DNA of 64,000 nucleotides from Alistipes sp. (GTDB taxonomy: Bacteria > Bacteroidota > Bacteroidia > Bacteroidales > Rikenellaceae), in assembly GCA_017399485.1 (NCBI GenBank), contig JAFQCA010000007.1:1-64000 (forward strand), given 5' to 3'. Shown here one piece after another: positions 16,812-25,557 of the stretch. Made by a program: the position numbers and the translations under genes. Each line of letters starts with the position of its first letter. The stretch's first letter is position 1. Under the pieces are notes generated by a model, which did no database searches, was not told the DNA's origin, and was given only the letters and a program-made list of their open reading frames with translations.

Positions 16812-17708
16812 TTATGAAAGATATTTTGCTACATAGTTGGCAATGTAGGCCTCCAATTCGGGGGTGTCGATAATGCCGATATCCTCCTTCAGGCCGATGA
16901 CAAAGCGGGCGATACCTGCGTAGTTGGCAACTTCGGTGTCGAGGAGCCAATGCTCATCATCGGCTTTGGCAATATATTTTTCGGCTAACGGGTACTCCTC
17001 TATAAGCAAATTGTGTGACCTTAAACCTAAACGTAGCCTTACACGATGGCGATTTTGCCCCGTCATTCTGAAAATGTCGATAAAGCCTTGCGAGTGCTGG
17101 TTGGCGTGTTGCCACTCCGAGTCAAGCACCTCTACGGATTTTATGCGCGAAGTCTTGAATAGTTTGCAAGTGTTGCTCTCTGTGTCGTAACACCACACCT
17201 GTACATAGTTGGTCGTGAAGGCAAAAGGCTCTACCCTACGGTCTCTGACAACCGAGCCGTGCGCCGAGTGATAATCGTGTAGAATGGCCTGTCGTCGCTC
17301 CTCGATGGCCTCAATCAACGCGTGAACATTTGAGGAATTACTACCTCGGACTATCGTATCTGCCAGAATCTTATTATCGTATACTGAGTATAGTTTGCGT
17401 TTTAGATTCTGTTTCAGCAGATTTGTATCGTCTATGTTTTCAATAGCGCGTTTGAGGATTATAGCCTCCTCCTCGGTGAAGTGTACGAGTTGTGAAATAT
17501 CCTTGAAATGTTGCGATTCCTTGTCCAGACGGATATATTTATCGCTTTTCTTGATTACAAAGCCGGCTTCACGGAAGGTGTCTATGTAGCGATAAATGGT
17601 ACGACGTGACATATCAAGACGCTCGGCCAAATCATCTACCGAGTAGGATGTGTTGGCTGTCAGCATCTTCATCAGACGTAACATTCGCTCTATTTTGGGC
17701 TGGTCCAT
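16812..17708 (-). CDS. HTH and WYL-domain transcriptional regulator
   Basis: 298 residues. The N-terminal winged helix (about 1-65) holds SVDDLAERLDMSRRTIYRYIDTFREAGF, a DeoR/YafY-type HTH. The central WYL-like domain (about 140-215) contains FAFTTNYVQVWCYDTESNTCKLFKTSRI, in which the name-giving W-Y-L positions are only partly kept. A C-terminal WCX-like part follows. WYL proteins respond to small ligands, and many to nucleic acids or nucleotides. It lies immediately downstream of the dnaA terminator and has no clear partner gene. Confidence 0.85.
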   Translation of the reverse strand: MDQPKIERMLRLMKMLTANTSYSVDDLAERLDMSRRTIYRYIDTFREAGFVIKKSDKYIRLDKESQHFKDISQLVHFTEEEAIILKRAIENIDDTNLLKQNLKRKLYSVYDNKILADTIVRGSNSSNVHALIEAIEERRQAILHDYHSAHGSVVRDRRVEPFAFTTNYVQVWCYDTESNTCKLFKTSRIKSVEVLDSEWQHANQHSQGFIDIFRMTGQNRHRVRLRLGLRSHNLLIEEYPLAEKYIAKADDEHWLLDTEVANYAGIARFVIGLKEDIGIIDTPELEAYIANYVAKYLS

Positions 17709-17719
17709 AGTATAAATAT

Positions 17720-17746
17720 AGAAAAAAAGGTTGCTGATGCAACCTT
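17720..17746 (-). terminator. Terminator of dnaA
   Basis: AAGGTTGC and GCAACCTT (17727-17734, 17739-17746) form an 8-bp perfect stem with a TGAT loop; TTTTTTTC follows on the minus strand. Confidence 0.85.
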
Positions 17747-17768
17747 GTAATTCGTTTTTGTGAACTCC

Positions 17769-19169
17769 TTATCCTGCGATTATCATCTTCTCAATCTCCT
17801 CGATTTGGCTACGGAAGAGTTTGTCTGTATCAAGCATATTGGTAACCTGCTTGAACGAGTGCAGCACAGTGGCGTGGTTACGACCTCCGATAGCCGCTCC
17901 GATAGCCGCCAAAGGCAACTTGGTATGTTGCTTGGCCAGATACATTGCAACCTGACGTGCCTGCGCCAAATCGCGTGTGCGTTTCGATGAGTTGAGACTC
18001 TGTTCGTCAATATCGTAGTATTGGCATACAATCTCGGCAATACGGGCTACCGAAATCTCTTTCTGGGTAACCTGTACATAGGCTTTCAACACATCCTTTG
18101 CGAGCGATGTCGATATACGACGTCCCATAAAGTTGGCGTTAGCCTTGAGTGAGAGCAAAGCACCTTCAATCTCGCGGATATTGGCCGAGATATTGTCGGC
18201 AAGATAGTTTACAACCTCTTCCGTAAGCGAGATATCCATACTTTCGGCTTTGGCGCGGATGATTTTGAGTTTTGTCTCGTAGTCGGGAGTATCGATTTTT
18301 GCCGACAAACCCCACTTGAAACGTGTCAAAAGTCGTTGCTCGATATCGGCTAACTCTACGGGCGGCTTATCCGATGTGAGGATAAGTTGCTTGCCTGCCA
18401 TCTGCAAGTGGTTGAAGATATTGAAGAATACGTTCTGTGTACCTGCACGGCCAGAAAGTTCCTGAATATCATCTATGATTAGCACGTCCACCATCTGGTA
18501 GAAGTGAACAAAGTCGTTGGTCTCCTTATTCTTTACGGCAGTTTGGTATTGCGCCATAAACTTGTTGGTCGATACATAAAGTACCTGCAACTCCGGATGA
18601 CGCTCACACACTTCGTGGCCTATGGCCTGTACGATGTGAGTCTTGCCCAAGCCCGAACCTCCATATATATAAAGGGGGTTGAAAGGAGATGACCCAGGGG
18701 TGAGTGCTACCGTTCTACCCGCCGAGCGTGCCAGACGGTTGCACTCACCTTCGATATGGGTCGAGAAGGTGTATTTATTGTTTAGTTGTGGGTCAAACTT
18801 TATTCGTCGTTGGAGACCCGGGATAGTAAAAGGATTCTTAATGTTGCTTGTGTCGGTCTGATGCATATAGTTCGAGATGGCTGTGGTGTCGGCATTGACC
18901 GCTACCGATGCCTCGTCGGGTATAGCATAGATTACACGAGTCTGACGGCCAAAATATTGATAGATGATTTGGCCCAAGATATTCTGGTATTTATTCTCAA
19001 TGTGGTCGATGTAACTCTGGCTGGGTACTTTCAGGCGCAGGTTTGTACCATCGAAGGTCAGGGCCTTGATAGGTGCAAACCAACGTGCAAACTCCTCCTG
19101 AGAGGTCTGTTGTTGGAGACGCTCCAAGCAGGTCTGCCACACTTCGCCGTATGTATGAGAGTTTGCCAT
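17769..19169 (-). CDS. dnaA: Chromosomal replication initiator DnaA
   Basis: 466 residues with all four domains. Domain I (about 1-85) opens WQTCLERLQQQTSQEEFARWF. A short linker (about 85-125) is followed by the AAA+ domain with Walker A YGGSGLGKTH (169-178), Walker B VLIIDDIQ (229-236) and sensor 2 region NIREIEGAL. Domain IV carries the DnaA-box-binding signature GGRNHATVLHS (about 427-437). It is transcribed alone, with its own terminator. The 430-base upstream region has one good DnaA-box match only, so an origin here is possible but unproven. Confidence 0.97.
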   Translation of the reverse strand: MANSHTYGEVWQTCLERLQQQTSQEEFARWFAPIKALTFDGTNLRLKVPSQSYIDHIENKYQNILGQIIYQYFGRQTRVIYAIPDEASVAVNADTTAISNYMHQTDTSNIKNPFTIPGLQRRIKFDPQLNNKYTFSTHIEGECNRLARSAGRTVALTPGSSPFNPLYIYGGSGLGKTHIVQAIGHEVCERHPELQVLYVSTNKFMAQYQTAVKNKETNDFVHFYQMVDVLIIDDIQELSGRAGTQNVFFNIFNHLQMAGKQLILTSDKPPVELADIEQRLLTRFKWGLSAKIDTPDYETKLKIIRAKAESMDISLTEEVVNYLADNISANIREIEGALLSLKANANFMGRRISTSLAKDVLKAYVQVTQKEISVARIAEIVCQYYDIDEQSLNSSKRTRDLAQARQVAMYLAKQHTKLPLAAIGAAIGGRNHATVLHSFKQVTNMLDTDKLFRSQIEEIEKMIIAG

Positions 19170-19600
19170 TGAGTTAAAATACTTATAATCTTATTGTTGC
19201 ATTTCTCAAAGAAAATCGTTATCTTTGGAGCGAATCTTGCCCTGCCGCCTTTGTGCATTTTGGGGGTTGTTGAACTTTGCCTATTTTTGTCAGTTTAATG
19301 CATCGCATAATCTGAGACATAAGGCCAACACCCATTTTATTAAAAAGGCGGTCAAAGCAGAAATCGACTTGTTGAGGATTCGTTTTCTTTGACACTGCAA
19401 AGTTGTGAATAAATTTGTTAAAATAAATCACAAAAGCACTTGTTTTTTCACTTTTTTTATATATAGAGCAACAAGGCTTTTTTTAGGCCGTTTTTTTAAC
19501 TCGCTGATATTGAATAATTGAAAAAAAAGTCTTAACTTTGTGTATTGGAAAATAGAATAGAAGAGAATATTAATTATAACAAAATCTTATAGCAATTATT
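19170..19600. other. Intergenic region upstream of dnaA; one DnaA-box match
   Basis: AT-rich 431-base gap between divergent dnaA and phosphohexomutase genes. TTATTCACA, one mismatch from TTATCCACA, lies on the minus strand at 19404-19412, next to an AT-rich stretch (19413-19510). No cluster of boxes is seen. A 70-codon minus frame inside (19219-19431) has no recognisable features and is probably chance. Confidence 0.35.
19510..19540 (+). promoter_or_regulatory. Promoter of phosphohexomutase gene
   Basis: -33 TTG (19510-19512), a 20-base spacer, then the -7 box TAACTTTG (19533-19540). A 60-base leader follows. Confidence 0.65.
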
Positions 19601-21340
19601 ATGGAGAATTTGGAGCAAACAGTTTTGGCAAAAGCCCAAAAATGGTTAGATGGCGAGTATGATGTTGCCACAAAGGAGCGTGTTAAGTGGTTGATGGATA
19701 ATGATATAAAGGAACTGACGGAGAGTTTTTACAAGGACCTTGAATTCGGTACAGGCGGCTTGCGCGGTATTATGGGCGTCGGTAGTAACCGTATGAATAT
19801 CTACACAGTAGGTAGTGCGACACAGGGTTTGGCTAACTATTTGAAAAAGAATTTTGCGGGTGAGCAGGTGCGTGTTGCCGTAGCACACGATAGCCGTAAC
19901 AATTCACGTATGTTTGCTGAGCGTGTTGCCGACATTTTTGCATCTAATGGCTTTCAGGTATATCTGTTCGATGCTTTGCGTCCTACGCCTGAGTTGAGTT
20001 TTGCTATTCGTGAGTTGAAACTGCACTCAGGAGTTGTGATTACAGCCAGCCATAATCCTAAAGAGTATAACGGCTATAAGGCGTATTGGACCGATGGCTC
20101 GCAGGTGACTGCTCCGCACGATACCAATATTATTGAGGAGGTTGGTAAGATTACCGATAACTCGCAAGTGATGACGGGCGCTAATCCTGAAAATATCATT
20201 ATGCTCGGCGAGGAGTTTGATAAGATTTATCTTGACCGTATTAAGGCTGACGTACAACTATCGCCTGAGTGTGTTGCCAAGTATCACGATATGAAGATTG
20301 TCTATACACCTATTCACGGTTCGGGAGTGAAGTTGGTGCCTGCTTCGTTGAAGAACTTCGGCTTTACCAATATCATAATGGTAGATGAGCAATCGGTTGT
20401 CGATGGTAACTTCCCCACTGTCGAGTCTCCCAACCCGGAGGAGCGCAAGACTATGTCGATGGCTATCGACTTGGCTCGTGAGCAGGGTGCTGATTTGGTT
20501 TTGGCAACAGACCCCGATGCTGACCGTATTGGCGTGGCGTTGCGTAATGGCAAGGGCGAGTATGTGTTATTGAATGGTAATCAGACATTGGCTCTGTTGC
20601 TCAGTTATCAACTAACACGTTGGGCTGAGCGTGGCGAATTGGATGGTAATCAGTATGTTGTTAAGACTATCGTAACATCGCAGATGGCTAATGCTGTAGC
20701 GGCTCACTTTGGTGTTAAGTGCTACGATTGCTTGACGGGATTTAAGTATATCGCCAAGATTATCCGCGAGAACGAGGGCGTTGCTAAATATATAGGTGGC
20801 GGCGAGGAGAGTTTCGGCTACTTGGCTGGTGACTATGTTCGTGATAAGGATGCTGTGTCGGCTTGTGCGTTGGCAGCCGAGGCTGCTGCGTGGGCAAAGG
20901 ATACTATGGGCCTGACGTTGTATGAGTGGTTGCAGCAGTTGTATGTTAAGTATGGTTTCTACCGCGAATCGTTGGTATCTGTAGTCCGCAAGGGCAAGGA
21001 GGGTGCCGAGGAGATTCAGCGTATGATGGTCGATTTCCGTGAGAATCCGCCCAAGGAGTTGGCTGGCTCGGAGGTTTTGACCGTGCGCGATTATAAGTCG
21101 TTGGAGGAGGTTAACCTTCGCAGTGGTGTTCGCACCCCTATCGACCAGGATTCGAGCAACGTATTGCAGTGGATTACGGCTGACGGTAGCATTATCTCTG
21201 TTCGTCCTTCGGGTACTGAGCCCAAAATCAAGTTCTACTTCGGTGTTAAGGAGCCCCTGCCCGCAGTTGAGCAGTACGACGAGGTGCTTGCGGCGTTGGA
21301 TGCCAAGATTGAGCAGATTAAGGCTGATTTGAAGTTGTAA
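19601..21340 (+). CDS. Phosphoglucomutase/phosphomannomutase family protein
   Basis: 579 residues, the long phospho-sugar mutase form. The phosphoserine is S150 in VITASHNPKEYNGYK. The magnesium loop is DPDADR (304-309), the sugar-specificity loop GGGEESFGYL (near 402) and the phosphate-binding loop RPSGTEPKIKFY (near 545). It interconverts hexose 1- and 6-phosphates, probably glucose and mannose, linking glycolysis to polysaccharide precursors. The length and EESFGY loop match PgcA-like enzymes of Firmicutes and Bacteroidota. Single-gene unit with its own promoter and terminator. Confidence 0.93.
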   Translation: MENLEQTVLAKAQKWLDGEYDVATKERVKWLMDNDIKELTESFYKDLEFGTGGLRGIMGVGSNRMNIYTVGSATQGLANYLKKNFAGEQVRVAVAHDSRNNSRMFAERVADIFASNGFQVYLFDALRPTPELSFAIRELKLHSGVVITASHNPKEYNGYKAYWTDGSQVTAPHDTNIIEEVGKITDNSQVMTGANPENIIMLGEEFDKIYLDRIKADVQLSPECVAKYHDMKIVYTPIHGSGVKLVPASLKNFGFTNIIMVDEQSVVDGNFPTVESPNPEERKTMSMAIDLAREQGADLVLATDPDADRIGVALRNGKGEYVLLNGNQTLALLLSYQLTRWAERGELDGNQYVVKTIVTSQMANAVAAHFGVKCYDCLTGFKYIAKIIRENEGVAKYIGGGEESFGYLAGDYVRDKDAVSACALAAEAAAWAKDTMGLTLYEWLQQLYVKYGFYRESLVSVVRKGKEGAEEIQRMMVDFRENPPKELAGSEVLTVRDYKSLEEVNLRSGVRTPIDQDSSNVLQWITADGSIISVRPSGTEPKIKFYFGVKEPLPAVEQYDEVLAALDAKIEQIKADLKL

Positions 21341-21366
21341 TAAATTGAACGAGTATAATTATTTGG

Positions 21367-21397
21367 AGGTGTTCGGCAGTAGTCGGACACCTTTTTT
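21367..21397 (+). terminator. Terminator of phosphohexomutase gene
   Basis: AGGTGTTCG pairs with CGGACACCT (one G-T pair) and is followed by TTTTTT. Confidence 0.8.
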
Positions 21398-21492
21398 ACT
21401 CTCGTTAATTTTTTTTCATATACTTTAGTATATGAATTATTTTTATCGCAAATATAACTATAAAAATAGTTGTAAAACTAAAATATTCGTTA

Positions 21493-21500
21493 TATATTTG
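21493..21500 (+). promoter_or_regulatory. -7 box upstream of blaI-like gene
   Basis: TATATTTG, with about 160 bases of leader before the preferred ATG at 21670. The leader contains two nested hairpins (21549-21617). Confidence 0.5.
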
Positions 21501-21548
21501 TCGTAGGAAAATGAATGATTTGTAGTCGGTTGATGTAATCTATTGAAT

Positions 21549-21617
21549 GGTAGTATGTTTTACTGCTACTTGTAGGGCTCTTCACCCTGTGAAGCCTGAA
21601 GCCAAACCCTACCCCGA
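21549..21617 (+). promoter_or_regulatory. Structured leader of the blaI-blaR-like operon
   Basis: The first stem pairs GGTAGTA with the TACTGCTAC region (about 21549-21570). The second is nested: GTAGGG (21572-21577) pairs with CCCTAC (21607-21612) and encloses CTTCAC/GTGAAG. There is no T run, so it is not a simple terminator. It matches no riboswitch I know. It could be a cis-regulator or a repressor-binding palindrome region. Confidence 0.4.
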
Positions 21618-21669
21618 TTAAAAAATGATTAACTCAAAAACGAATATTAACATTAAAATAGCAAACTTT

Positions 21670-22047
21670 ATGGGAGAACGATTAAGAGAACGCTCGCAAG
21701 AACTTACGCGAGCCGAGTTGGAGATTATGCAGATAATCTGGAGCAAGGGGGCCTGCTTTGTCAATGACATTCTGGAACAGTTGCCCGAGCCCAAGCCTGC
21801 ATATAACACCGTATCGACGGTTGTGAGGATTCTGGAGAAGAAGGGTTATGTTGACCATAAGGCCTATGGTAAAACACACGAGTATTTTCCCCTTGTTGAC
21901 CGCGATACCTATACTCAAAGTTTTATGTCGAATGTCTTGGATAATTTTTTCGGCGGCTCGGCAAGTCGTATGGTCTCGTTTCTATCCTCTAATAAGAATA
22001 TTTCGGTAGAGGAGGCAAATGAGATTATGGAAATGCTTAAAAAGTAG
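21670..22047 (+). CDS. BlaI/MecI-family transcriptional repressor
   Basis: 125 residues from M16 of the frame; the frame also has an earlier ATG at 21625. The later start gives the usual BlaI length and opening (ERSQELTRAELEIMQIIW). The winged helix includes PAYNTVSTVVRILEKKGYVDHK, the DNA-recognition part of the family. The C-terminal half (YTQSFMSNVLDNFFGGS) is the dimerisation and cleavage region. It is followed after 6 bases by a BlaR1-like metallopeptidase, the standard repressor-sensor pairing. No beta-lactamase or PBP gene is adjacent, so the regulated response is unknown. Confidence 0.92.
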   Translation: MGERLRERSQELTRAELEIMQIIWSKGACFVNDILEQLPEPKPAYNTVSTVVRILEKKGYVDHKAYGKTHEYFPLVDRDTYTQSFMSNVLDNFFGGSASRMVSFLSSNKNISVEEANEIMEMLKK

Positions 22048-22053
22048 GTAAGA

Positions 22054-25000
22054 ATGTCTATTGTCTCGTATATTATCGAATTTCTGTTCTGCAGTGCGTT
22101 GTTTATGGCTCTCTATAAGTTGCTTTTAGAGGGACGTGTCAGTTATCGCCTTGCACGAATCTATTTGGTGTGGAGTATGGTGCTCGCAGCCGTTATACCC
22201 GTGTTGGAATTGCCGCTCTACCCTGCCGAAACCATCTATTATCAAATCCCCATTATGGAGTCCCACGAGGCCGATGCCTTCGACTTTGTTGAGGATGTGG
22301 CCTATGCTGATAATACTGAAAGATTGAGCGAAAAGAGCGCCAGCATTGATTGGGCGAGGTTTTTTGTCACGCTTTTTTGGATTATCTACGCTGTGGTGGT
22401 GATGATGAATTTGGCATTTGTTGCGTGGCGATTGTGGCAAATCAAGCGATTGCGCGACGGAGCAGAACTCGCAGTATATGAGAATTATGTGCTTGCAGTT
22501 AGCGACCAGGTTAAGAGCCCATTTGCTTTTTGGCGCACGATTTTCTTGAATCGGCTCTACGATGGGCGCAAGCGCGAGCAAGTCATTCTTCACGAGTTGA
22601 GTCACATTCGTCATAACCATACTGCCGAGCGAATGATGCTGGAATTTATGCGTTGCATATTCTGGTTTAATCCGTTTGTGTGGTATGCGGACTCGTCGCT
22701 TGAGCAGGTGCAGGAGTGGCAAGCCGATGGCGATGTAATAAGGGAGGGTTACGATGTTACCGAATACAGATTACTCATTTTCCAACAAATCTTCGGGTGT
22801 AGTATTGATATCACCAGTGGATTGTATAATAAAGTAACTAAAAAACGTTTCCTTATGATGACAAATTTCAAACGAGGGAGATTCTCCTTCATCCGCGTGT
22901 GCGCGGTTATACCTATATTAATAGGAATGGTTTTCGCCTTTGGCTCTGTGCGTGCCGAGTCCGAGATTAATGTTGTCGAGTCCGAGCAGGCAGATAATGT
23001 AGCGCAGACGGCTGCCAATGGCAAAGAGACGACTATCGAGAAACCTAATGAAGTTCACCATCCGAATCTATCTGCCCCTACTGTAAGTGACTCTGGTAAA
23101 GTTACCGAAAAGCCAGCTATCGGCGGTATTATCGAGCAAAATACGGGTAAGTCGGTGAGTGACCAAGATGCTACCCTGCATATTGCGGCTGATGGTAAAA
23201 TATCGCTCAACGGCAAAACCGTAGCGTTGGCTGATTTGGAGTCTGCGTTGCGAGAGAATAAACCTGCGATGGTGGTAATCTCGGCAGATAAGGGTGTTAA
23301 TATGGGGCAGTTGGCCGACGTAAGACAGATTCTGCGTAATGCCAATGTATTGCGTGTGAAATATATCAATGGCAATAACAACCAATCGAGTCCGATTGTG
23401 TTGCCGCCCGCCCCGCAGAATGTTCCTAATGGTATCAAACTCTTGGATGAAATTACTGACGCCCGAATCCCTGCACAAAATCTGTTCCGCGTGTTAATAA
23501 ACAATAATGATAAGATTTTGTGCGTGTACAAGCAGGCCGATGATAAAAAGACTATTTTGGTCACGCACTCAGTAGAGATACCGCTCCATAGTATGCATAT
23601 ACTGACCGGTATTATTAAAGAGCATTTTATTGGTGATGCTGTAACTAAAGGAAGTGCCGATAGCGAGCCAGTGACCTATACCCTATCGGATGGTCGCAAT
23701 GTTGAGTATCCTATGAGTGAAGGTATTGTGTCAATAGATTGTAGTGCGGAAGCCTCTTACGAGGTATATGCCGAGGTGGATAAGGCTGTCAAACAGGCGT
23801 TTGATGATTTGCGATTGGCATTGGCGAAGGATTGGTTTGGCTTTACCAAAACTCTTGAAGATTTGAGCGAGGCCGACCTGAATGTTGTTAAAAAAGCGAT
23901 TCCGCTAAAGGTGATGATGGCAGAACCTCGCGGCGAAGAATATACACCCTCGCCCAAAATTCAAGTATCAAAAGGTAAATTATATGTCAATGACAAGGAG
24001 ATGACTCTCGATGAGATGAGAAGGCAATATCCCGAATATGAAAGGGTCGGTCGCTTTAATCTCTCATCTATTGATAATTGGAAGAGTGCGTTAATCCTTA
24101 CATCTCCCGATACCCCAAAAATTTATGTCAGAAAATCAGGTATAGGTATTAATGAGGATGAGGGTAACTTGACTATACAACAACTCTCAAAAGCCGGTTT
24201 GGATGCAGAGGTTGCAGTCTATTTGTGTGATAAAGAGTCAGTTGCCAACGAGAGCATCGATGCTATTGTCGAGGCATTGGTGGCAAACAAGAGAGTCAAA
24301 ACATTCTGTTTCCACGTTATGGTAACGGATGAACGTGTTGGTGTATGTAATTATTTGGTTGAGAAGCAGGCAGACGGAAGCGTCAGAAAGGTGGGTTTCA
24401 AGCCCAATGATGTTGTGGCTTCGCAAACTTCAAAGCGGATAAGTGCAAGTATATCATCTTGTTTGACCGATATTTCTTCGTTTGAGGAGATTGAGGATGG
24501 TAAGATAGTGATTGTAAAGGTTGAGGATGGTAAAATTTACGAGAACGATGTGCTGACTACGCTGGAGGCGTTGGAGAAAAAGTACCCCAAGTCAATGCAA
24601 CTTACTCGCGAGGAGGGTGGCTTGGAGTATAGAAAATTGTTCAAGTCGGAGTTGATTGCTACAAGCAGCAATATTAACCAAATATATATGAATGGCAATA
24701 AGTTAACATATAAGCGAACAAGTTCGGGTGGGAAGGCGTCTAACTACAATATAGTTTGCTCACTGCAACAAATAGCAACCGAAAGTTTGAGTAGCGAAGT
24801 CTCGGTATATGTTGAGTCGGCTACAGCGCAAGAGATTGAGGCGGTTATCAAGTCGTTGGAGGCAAACAAAAGCGTAAAGTGTTTTTGCATCGTGCCTCGT
24901 TCGACATCTAAAGCCATTTTGGTCGAGAAGCAGGCTGACGGTAGCATCAAGAGGTTTGCCCCCTCGCCCAAAGAGAGCAAGGCGGATAACCCTGCCACTT

Positions 25001-25377
25001 CGGATAAGGAGTCTGATTATAGGATACCATACGGAATGTATAGCCCCTCTGGTTATGATACACGCTGGGAGTGGACTAAACTTTCACAAGAGAAGATGGA
25101 AGAGGTATTTGAGCACGTTCCTGCGATTTCGATAATATCATCTGATGAACTTGAGGTCTATTTGAGACGTGAGGTTGATTTTATCAAGGCGGGAAAGTAT
25201 AAATACAGAGTTGTTGGTGATGAACTCTTTTTGTCGAATGAAAGTGGCGAATCATATAAGTTCCCATTGACGCTGACGATAAAAGAGGGTTTGGTTGAAA
25301 TGATACTTGGAATTAAAGCCAAAGTGGCTGGCGTAAAGTTGAAAGAGGTAACTATGCTTTCGGAACTGAAAAAATAA
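22054..25377 (+). CDS. BlaR1-like M56 metallopeptidase with expanded extracytoplasmic region
   Basis: 1107 residues, far longer than typical BlaR1 (about 600). Membrane helices lie near 5-25, 33-52, 102-125 and 279-298. The zinc site HELSH (180-184) and the EWQAD motif (221-225) mark an active M56 gluzincin. The ~800 residues after helix 4 lack a penicillin-binding sensor domain. Instead I see an ExbD/TolR-like module (about 372-440: LHIAADGKISLNGKTVALADL then VVISADKGVNMGQLADVR) and two long tandem repeats (about 636-790 and 819-985), each opening with a GK(L/I)Y(V/E)ND strand and ending LVEKQADGS. It probably senses an envelope ligand and cleaves or inactivates the BlaI-like repressor. Confidence 0.85.
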   Translation: MSIVSYIIEFLFCSALFMALYKLLLEGRVSYRLARIYLVWSMVLAAVIPVLELPLYPAETIYYQIPIMESHEADAFDFVEDVAYADNTERLSEKSASIDWARFFVTLFWIIYAVVVMMNLAFVAWRLWQIKRLRDGAELAVYENYVLAVSDQVKSPFAFWRTIFLNRLYDGRKREQVILHELSHIRHNHTAERMMLEFMRCIFWFNPFVWYADSSLEQVQEWQADGDVIREGYDVTEYRLLIFQQIFGCSIDITSGLYNKVTKKRFLMMTNFKRGRFSFIRVCAVIPILIGMVFAFGSVRAESEINVVESEQADNVAQTAANGKETTIEKPNEVHHPNLSAPTVSDSGKVTEKPAIGGIIEQNTGKSVSDQDATLHIAADGKISLNGKTVALADLESALRENKPAMVVISADKGVNMGQLADVRQILRNANVLRVKYINGNNNQSSPIVLPPAPQNVPNGIKLLDEITDARIPAQNLFRVLINNNDKILCVYKQADDKKTILVTHSVEIPLHSMHILTGIIKEHFIGDAVTKGSADSEPVTYTLSDGRNVEYPMSEGIVSIDCSAEASYEVYAEVDKAVKQAFDDLRLALAKDWFGFTKTLEDLSEADLNVVKKAIPLKVMMAEPRGEEYTPSPKIQVSKGKLYVNDKEMTLDEMRRQYPEYERVGRFNLSSIDNWKSALILTSPDTPKIYVRKSGIGINEDEGNLTIQQLSKAGLDAEVAVYLCDKESVANESIDAIVEALVANKRVKTFCFHVMVTDERVGVCNYLVEKQADGSVRKVGFKPNDVVASQTSKRISASISSCLTDISSFEEIEDGKIVIVKVEDGKIYENDVLTTLEALEKKYPKSMQLTREEGGLEYRKLFKSELIATSSNINQIYMNGNKLTYKRTSSGGKASNYNIVCSLQQIATESLSSEVSVYVESATAQEIEAVIKSLEANKSVKCFCIVPRSTSKAILVEKQADGSIKRFAPSPKESKADNPATSDKESDYRIPYGMYSPSGYDTRWEWTKLSQEKMEEVFEHVPAISIISSDELEVYLRREVDFIKAGKYKYRVVGDELFLSNESGESYKFPLTLTIKEGLVEMILGIKAKVAGVKLKEVTMLSELKK

Positions 25378-25413
25378 TATAGTAAAAAAACTCTCGACTC
25401 TATTTATTTCGTT

Positions 25414-25447
25414 GTCCGATGGGAAATATTCCCGTCGGACTTCTTTG
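25414..25447 (+). terminator. Terminator of the blaR-like gene
   Basis: GTCCGATGGGAA (25414-25425) pairs with TTCCCGTCGGAC (25429-25440), one mismatch, followed by a weak T-rich tract. Confidence 0.7.
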
Positions 25448-25472
25448 TGTGCGATTATTCCGAAAAAATAAC

Positions 25473-25480
25473 TATCTTTG
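25473..25480 (+). promoter_or_regulatory. -7 box upstream of beta-helix gene
   Basis: TATCTTTG, 77 bases before the ATG at 25558. Confidence 0.5.
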
Positions 25481-25557
25481 TAAGAGTGTTGCTTTGCAAC
25501 TATCACTGCGTAGAGTGAGAAAATAGAGTAAGGAACAGATAAAAAAGTTATAAAAAT

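Noticed and set aside
19219..19431. 70-codon minus-strand ORF upstream of dnaA
   Set aside because: No motif, no ribosome site, and it lies in the dnaA leader region; probably chance.
21341..21624. CRISPR or tandem-repeat array in gaps
   Set aside because: I looked in all gaps longer than 200 bases for regularly spaced repeats; none has more than the short repeats listed.
22126..22722. 198-codon minus-strand ORF opposite the blaR-like gene
   Set aside because: Antisense to the well-supported M56 domain; no motif.
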